This document shows, in pieces, positions 59,882 through 64,000 of a stretch of 64,000 bases of DNA. The notes below the pieces were generated by a model. That model was not told the origin of the DNA, made no database searches, and saw only the letters and a list, made by a program, of their open reading frames with translations. The DNA lies in NCBI GenBank assembly GCA_017882335.1, contig JADGPR010000003.1:1-64000 (forward strand), written 5' to 3'. Each line of letters opens with the position of its first letter. The stretch's first letter is position 1. The stretch comes from Bacteroidales bacterium. GTDB taxonomy: Bacteria; Bacteroidota; Bacteroidia; Bacteroidales; FEN-979. The position numbers and the translations under genes are program-made.

Positions 59882-61153
59882 TCAGATCACTTCAACACAA
59901 ACGGCTCCTCCCTGGCCTCCGCCGATGCAGGCAGAAGCAATACCTGTCTTCAGGTTCCGCCGTTTCAACTCATAGATCAGATCGGTCGTTATGCGTAATC
60001 CTGTCGCAGCAATGTTATGCCCGATAGCTATGGCTCCGCCATTGACATTGGTCAGATCACGGGGCAGACCCAGTTCTTTTTCAACACCAAGGTACTGGGC
60101 TGCAAAGGCCTCATTGATTTCAAAAAGATCGACATCTGAGAGTTTCATCTTCAGTCTCTTCAGAAGTTCACGGATAGCCGGAACCGGTCCCTGTGCCATG
60201 ATCTCCGGAGCGACCGTGGAAAACTGGTATCCTTTTAATATTGCCAGATAAGGGATGTGATGTTTATCCGCATATTTCCGGTCCATCAAAAGGGCAGCTG
60301 CTGCGCCGTCGCTGATCTGGCTTGCCGTACCTGGAGTAACCATCCCATCCTTTTTTACCAAAGGTCTCAGGTTTTTCAGTTCCTCAAGGCTGATATCGGA
60401 TTTTGTCCCTTCATCCCGCCAGACAGACAAAGAATTCCCTGCATTATCCACAGTTTCCAGGGTGAATATTCCTTTGAGATAATCATTCTTTCCAGGTTTA
60501 GTGAATCTGTTCCATTGTTTCGACTGAGCTTCAATGGCCCTTGTGTGGCTTAGGTAAGCAAATCCGTCACATGCCTTCCGGCTGATCCCGGTCAGGGTTC
60601 CGTATTCCTCAGCGGTACGGGGCATCATGGTTTTAAAAAGGTTGTGATTAAATCCTTCAAGAAGATAATCTTTCAGAGGTGCATCTTCAAAATTCCAGAC
60701 ACTATCCTGTTTTCTTCGTCCCTGGTGAATCAGGTTTGTTTGCGACATGTTTTCAGTTGCAAACGACAACACACAGTTTGCTTTACCGGGAGTATCTGAA
60801 TTCAGCAGGTCGAATGCATCGGCAAGTACCTGAAACCCTGTTCCGCAGATCCGCAAAGTAGTTTTCCCCGGAGCGACCTTCAGGTTATCCGTATCATTAA
60901 ACATCGCGGCTACCCTCATCGCCACGTTCCTGGGCAGGTATATTTGCTGGTTGAGTGAATCTATATAGATCATACCGGCAATGACTTGGTCGATCCGGAT
61001 CGCCGATAAATTTATACCCGATCGTATGATCGCTTCTTTGACTGCAAGAACGGCCAGGTCCTCGGCCGAAAGATGATTGTAATATCCTCCGTGTTTTCCG
61101 ATAGGAGTCCTGGCGGCGCTTACAATTACTACTTCTTTTTGATTGTTGTTCAT
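59882..61153 (-). CDS. Thiolase (acetyl-CoA acyltransferase family)
   Basis: This 423-aa thiolase cleaves 3-oxoacyl-CoA with CoA. The acyl-accepting Cys is C103 in RICGTGFQ. NEAFAAQ (near 343) holds the first catalytic pair, GGAIAIGHN (near 370) holds the His, and the final SACIGGGQG (near 408) holds the second Cys. The normal GHP is GHN here, a small oddity. It starts 8 bases after the activase stop codon, so the two are tightly coupled. It probably ends the pathway by releasing acetyl-CoA. Confidence 0.93.
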   Translation of the reverse strand: MNNNQKEVVIVSAARTPIGKHGGYYNHLSAEDLAVLAVKEAIIRSGINLSAIRIDQVIAGMIYIDSLNQQIYLPRNVAMRVAAMFNDTDNLKVAPGKTTLRICGTGFQVLADAFDLLNSDTPGKANCVLSFATENMSQTNLIHQGRRKQDSVWNFEDAPLKDYLLEGFNHNLFKTMMPRTAEEYGTLTGISRKACDGFAYLSHTRAIEAQSKQWNRFTKPGKNDYLKGIFTLETVDNAGNSLSVWRDEGTKSDISLEELKNLRPLVKKDGMVTPGTASQISDGAAAALLMDRKYADKHHIPYLAILKGYQFSTVAPEIMAQGPVPAIRELLKRLKMKLSDVDLFEINEAFAAQYLGVEKELGLPRDLTNVNGGAIAIGHNIAATGLRITTDLIYELKRRNLKTGIASACIGGGQGGAVCVEVI

Positions 61154-61161
61154 ATAGGTTT

Positions 61162-61905
61162 TTATCTGTTAAGCAGGACACATCCATAAGCAGCTAAAAA
61201 CTGGGAATGCTCAGGACTGTCAGAATTAATAAATGCTTTTTTAAATAATTTCACGATCATAGGATGTGTATCCGGCAAACCACCGGTAATGACAAGATAA
61301 TCTTCCAGTGGGGATAATTCAATGCAACGTACCACAATGGAATTATAAATGCCGATGATAATGTTTGGCAAAGATATACCGTTCTTTATCAACCCGATGA
61401 TCTCAGAAATGGCAAAGACGGTACAAAAACTGTTGATCCTGACCTCCTCTGTAGCCTGTTCCGCAAAGCGGGTAAATTCGGAAGGAGCTATATCCAGGCG
61501 GAAAGCGATCTCTTCCAGAAACGATCCTGTACCTGCTGCGCATTTCCGGTTCATCTTGAATTTATCGACTTGTCCGAGATCATTTATTTTGATGTATTTC
61601 GTATCCTGTCCCCCGATATCAATAATGGAACATTTCCTTTCATATTTTTTAAAAACGGCTTTTGACAAGGCGATGATCTCAGAATTCGGAATAAACGGAA
61701 CATCCAATTGTTCCCTTCCATATCCGCAGGTATAAACCGGATACTTTATCTCAAAATCCGGTGTAAAGTTATCAATGATCTTTTTTGCGGCTGTGGGGAA
61801 ATTATACCCCGTTTTGACGCAAAAGTACCCACAGACCAGGTCATTTTCATCAACCACCACACCTTTAGTATATGATGATCCCAGGTCAATTCCGAGTCTG
61901 TACAT
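61162..61905 (-). CDS. Acyl-CoA dehydratase activase / benzoyl-CoA reductase ATPase (HgdC/BcrD-like)
   Basis: This 247-aa ASKHA-fold ATPase couples ATP hydrolysis to low-potential electron transfer from ferredoxin. It has DLGSSYTKG near 8-15 and IDIGGQDTK near 95-103. The two cysteines that hold a [4Fe-4S] cluster between subunits are C122 (KCAAGTG) and C161 (SFCTVF), both intact. Length matches HgdC and BcrD rather than the longer BcrA. It would drive the dehydratase/reductase subunit encoded just upstream (gap 48 bases). A second ATPase subunit, as in class I benzoyl-CoA reductases, is not seen in the window. Confidence 0.92.
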   Translation of the reverse strand: MYRLGIDLGSSYTKGVVVDENDLVCGYFCVKTGYNFPTAAKKIIDNFTPDFEIKYPVYTCGYGREQLDVPFIPNSEIIALSKAVFKKYERKCSIIDIGGQDTKYIKINDLGQVDKFKMNRKCAAGTGSFLEEIAFRLDIAPSEFTRFAEQATEEVRINSFCTVFAISEIIGLIKNGISLPNIIIGIYNSIVVRCIELSPLEDYLVITGGLPDTHPMIVKLFKKAFINSDSPEHSQFLAAYGCVLLNR

Positions 61906-61953
61906 TTCCTGAAATTATCAGATAAAACATGATATGTCCTTTGTTTGTTTTTA

Positions 61954-63207
61954 TCATTTCTGATGACCGGCTAACTGGTCGATGAATGTCTCAATGGCAA
62001 TGATACTTTGTTCCTCACTGAAGCATCTCGGATCATTCAGGTCGCCGTTTATTTCCAAGTACGGGATCCCGGTGGTTTCAAACAGCCTGTTTTGCAATCC
62101 GTACAGGTTGTTGGAATTCCGGTGACATGTTTTAGATTCATGGTAAATCAACCCGTCAATCGAAAAATCCTTTAAAAGTTTCTCCAGTATTTTTTCTTTA
62201 GCGTTATCCGATCTCACGATAAAAAGTTTGCTGTAAGCCAGAGCACTGGATTCAAAAGGGTTTCCGGCATCCAGGTCATCAAACACCCAACTGTTGCAGT
62301 AGGTTGAAGCAACAATGCAGGTATCCAGCCTTGAAAATACTTTTGCGAGGCTGCTCAACTTGTACCATAAGGGCATACCATCCCAGTAGATCCTGTGTTT
62401 TTCCAACGGAATCGCACCGATATTATTCTGAATCCGCTCCTCAAGTTCAGCCAGCAGGATCTTATAATAATCGACTGCATATTGTGTTCCCCGCATAACC
62501 ACAATCGGTCCCATGTGAATAACAGAATCAAAGAAATTAATCGGGGATGGTTTGTGCATGGCTTTTTCCAGTACTGTTCTCCATAATATGCAGCCTTCGT
62601 GTGACAAAGCAACTGCTTCCTTCAACCTGTCCGGATCGAATTTCCGCCCAGCTGCTTTTTCCAGTTCCGGGATAAGTCCTTCGATCTGATCTGAAACGTT
62701 TTTAATGATGCCCGGGGTCAATTCATCTATACCAAGAGGGGTATGAATACCCAGCACAGGCACATTAAAATGCCTGGCATAAAAGGAGAACCAGTCGCTT
62801 ACCTCCCGGCATTGGTTGGTATTATACACCAGGATATCCGGTTTTGGAATTGATTTGAATCCCATTTTCTGAAGAGGAGTTTCATTTTGAAGAAAGGCTC
62901 CTATATCACTGGTCAGGTAAGAGCATATTTCCGGGGAATAGCCGATTGCAATGGCTGAAGGGATATATTTATCAGCATTTTTACCAGCGCCGAGCATTGC
63001 ACCGTGGTTTTCGGGGAAATAGACTTCAAATCCCATGGAATAGAGTAATTCCGTCGGTCCGACACTGGTGCACCAGGCAATCTTTTTTCTTCCCGTTTCT
63101 GCAGCATCCCTGAGCCGGCCGAAATAATCATCCATGGTTTTACGAAGATCATCCGCGGCTTTTAACCGGATGATCTCGTTTTTTTCATGACTAGCTGCAT
63201 TACTCAT
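61954..63207 (-). CDS. 2-Hydroxyacyl-CoA dehydratase / benzoyl-CoA reductase subunit
   Basis: This 417-aa member of the HgdA/B-BcrB/C family carries a [4Fe-4S] cluster and adds electrons to the thioester substrate. The expected cysteine sites are present: C46 (WCTSVGP), C95 (EICSY), C133 (QCREV) and C304 (TYCNSW). PENHGAMLGA near 65-74 and the C-terminal GDLNDPRCFS are family features. Enzymes of this family normally work as heterodimers of two related subunits, and only one is visible here. The upstream Dch-like gene favours benzoyl-CoA reductase use, while a 2-hydroxyacyl-CoA dehydratase of amino-acid fermentation is the main alternative. Confidence 0.88.
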   Translation of the reverse strand: MSNAASHEKNEIIRLKAADDLRKTMDDYFGRLRDAAETGRKKIAWCTSVGPTELLYSMGFEVYFPENHGAMLGAGKNADKYIPSAIAIGYSPEICSYLTSDIGAFLQNETPLQKMGFKSIPKPDILVYNTNQCREVSDWFSFYARHFNVPVLGIHTPLGIDELTPGIIKNVSDQIEGLIPELEKAAGRKFDPDRLKEAVALSHEGCILWRTVLEKAMHKPSPINFFDSVIHMGPIVVMRGTQYAVDYYKILLAELEERIQNNIGAIPLEKHRIYWDGMPLWYKLSSLAKVFSRLDTCIVASTYCNSWVFDDLDAGNPFESSALAYSKLFIVRSDNAKEKILEKLLKDFSIDGLIYHESKTCHRNSNNLYGLQNRLFETTGIPYLEINGDLNDPRCFSEEQSIIAIETFIDQLAGHQK

Positions 63208-63246
63208 ATTTAAATTTTATTTATGATTTTGGTTCGGACTTTTGAT

Positions 63247-64000
63247 TCAGGAGTTCTTCCAGACAGGTTTTCTTTTCTCAAGAAAGGAATTTATCCCTTC
63301 ATTGGCATCGCTGGTTTCCATCAGCCCGTTTATAAAAAGTTCAGTGAATGCGGGCAGGTTTTTTTGCATGAAAAAGTCGAAAGATGCCCGTGCAGCTTGG
63401 GTGGCATACCTTATTGACGATGCGCTTTTCCCGGTAATGTTCTTTGTGATCCATGCATCCGTGGCTGTTTCCATATTTTCCCTGTCATCAAAGACCTCAT
63501 TGATCAGTCCCCATGCTTTTCCTTCTTCAGCAGAGATCACTTTCCCAGTGATCAGCAGTTCCTCCGCCCTGGCATTTCCGATCTTGAGCGGAAGCATGAT
63601 GGAAGCCGGCGGGGCGAAAACGCCAAGCAGGATTTCCGGCTGGCCAATCCTGGCTGATTTGTCAGCAAAAATGAAATTACAAGCAAGCGGAAGTTCAAAT
63701 CCTCCTCCCAGGCATTGTCCGGAGATCTTTGCCAGGGCCGGAATATGAAGATCCATGAGGTTGTAAAAGATGCGGTGAAAATTTTCCAGCATTTCCGCGG
63801 CTTTATCCTTTGTATGCTCCTCAACGCTTGCCCCGAAAGAAAAATTCTTGCCGGCGCCTTCAAACGTGATCAGTTTAAGGTCATTTTTATTTTTGAAGGA
63901 AGCCAGCAAACTATTCAGGTCATTCATCATGATACTGTCCAGAACATTGCCTTTTCCGTCATTCAGGATCACCCTTGCGACGGTATTTTCAAAAAGATAT
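63247..64000 (-). CDS. Cyclohexadienoyl-CoA hydratase-like enoyl-CoA hydratase (partial)
   Basis: The frame is open to the right edge, reading YLFENTVARVILND before the GTG at 63972, so the gene is truncated by the window and its true start lies beyond. At least 250 residues of a crotonase-fold hydratase are present. The blocks FSFGASVEEH, GQCLGGGFEL, GQPEILLGVFAPPAS and a final FLEKRKPVW resemble Dch/BamR, which hydrates cyclohexa-1,5-diene-1-carbonyl-CoA after benzoyl-CoA reduction. Assignment to Dch rather than a generic enoyl-CoA hydratase comes from memory of these motifs. It is the first visible gene of the operon. Confidence 0.82.
   Translation of the reverse strand, partial: YLFENTVARVILNDGKGNVLDSIMMNDLNSLLASFKNKNDLKLITFEGAGKNFSFGASVEEHTKDKAAEMLENFHRIFYNLMDLHIPALAKISGQCLGGGFELPLACNFIFADKSARIGQPEILLGVFAPPASIMLPLKIGNARAEELLITGKVISAEEGKAWGLINEVFDDRENMETATDAWITKNITGKSASSIRYATQAARASFDFFMQKNLPAFTELFINGLMETSDANEGINSFLEKRKPVWKNS

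Overview
The window reads as a chromosome segment of a Bacteroidota bacterium, probably an anaerobic or environmental Bacteroidales-like lineage. Supporting signs are many upstream boxes of the form TAnnTTTG (the Bacteroidota -7 promoter element), several secreted proteins with type IX secretion (T9SS) C-terminal sorting domains, the gliding/T9SS lipoprotein GldD, gingipain-type C25 peptidases, DUF4292 and the tiny basic COX24-like protein. No plasmid, phage structural, transposase or CRISPR gene is visible.

Layout. 1-5308 is a visibly AT-rich island of four genes in two convergent pairs: a four-helix membrane protein plus a DGQHR protein on the + strand, and a Dam-type adenine methylase plus a large PD-(D/E)XK / DGQHR / HEPN-like protein on the - strand. 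It ends beside the 3' end of a tRNA-Arg(CCU) gene, a usual integration point, and I regard it as a candidate undescribed restriction or defence locus. 5309-6175 holds that tRNA, its terminator and repeats. 6176-18013 is housekeeping: metG, an LD-carboxypeptidase, yraN, RNase H, a flippase, dut, a TPR lipoprotein, a DUF4292 lipoprotein, an EnvC-like protein and two membrane proteins. 18468-33488 is a TonB-dependent receptor followed by a run of T9SS cargo, including two tandem C25 peptidases. 33606-48844 is housekeeping again: a ROK kinase, polA, phoH, an M28 peptidase, lnt, hflX, trpS, RNase G, the COX24-like mini-protein and HU.

49209-54633 is the mutY...ssb-gldD neighbourhood. Here a soluble PRC/MgtE-N/CBS protein and an NRAMP-family transporter, whose metal-site Met is replaced by Ala, lie between mutY and ssb, and gldE is absent. 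54648-57325 holds a PNPOx-like protein, a lipoprotein and a six-repeat Asp-box T9SS protein.

57368-64000 (- strand, running off the right edge) is a five-gene operon. In transcription order it encodes a dienoyl-CoA hydratase resembling Dch, a benzoyl-CoA reductase/2-hydroxyacyl-CoA dehydratase subunit, its ATP-dependent activase, a thiolase, and a fused 3-hydroxyacyl-CoA dehydrogenase/enoyl-CoA hydratase. Together they look like part of an anaerobic aromatic or alicyclic acyl-CoA degradation pathway.

Intergenic DNA is unusual. Many gaps are filled with degenerate short-word tandem repeats, G/C palindromes sit at convergent junctions, and a roughly 120-165 bp dispersed repeat occurs twice. 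All calls come from reading the sequence; no searches or structure predictions were run, and residue positions are hand counts.
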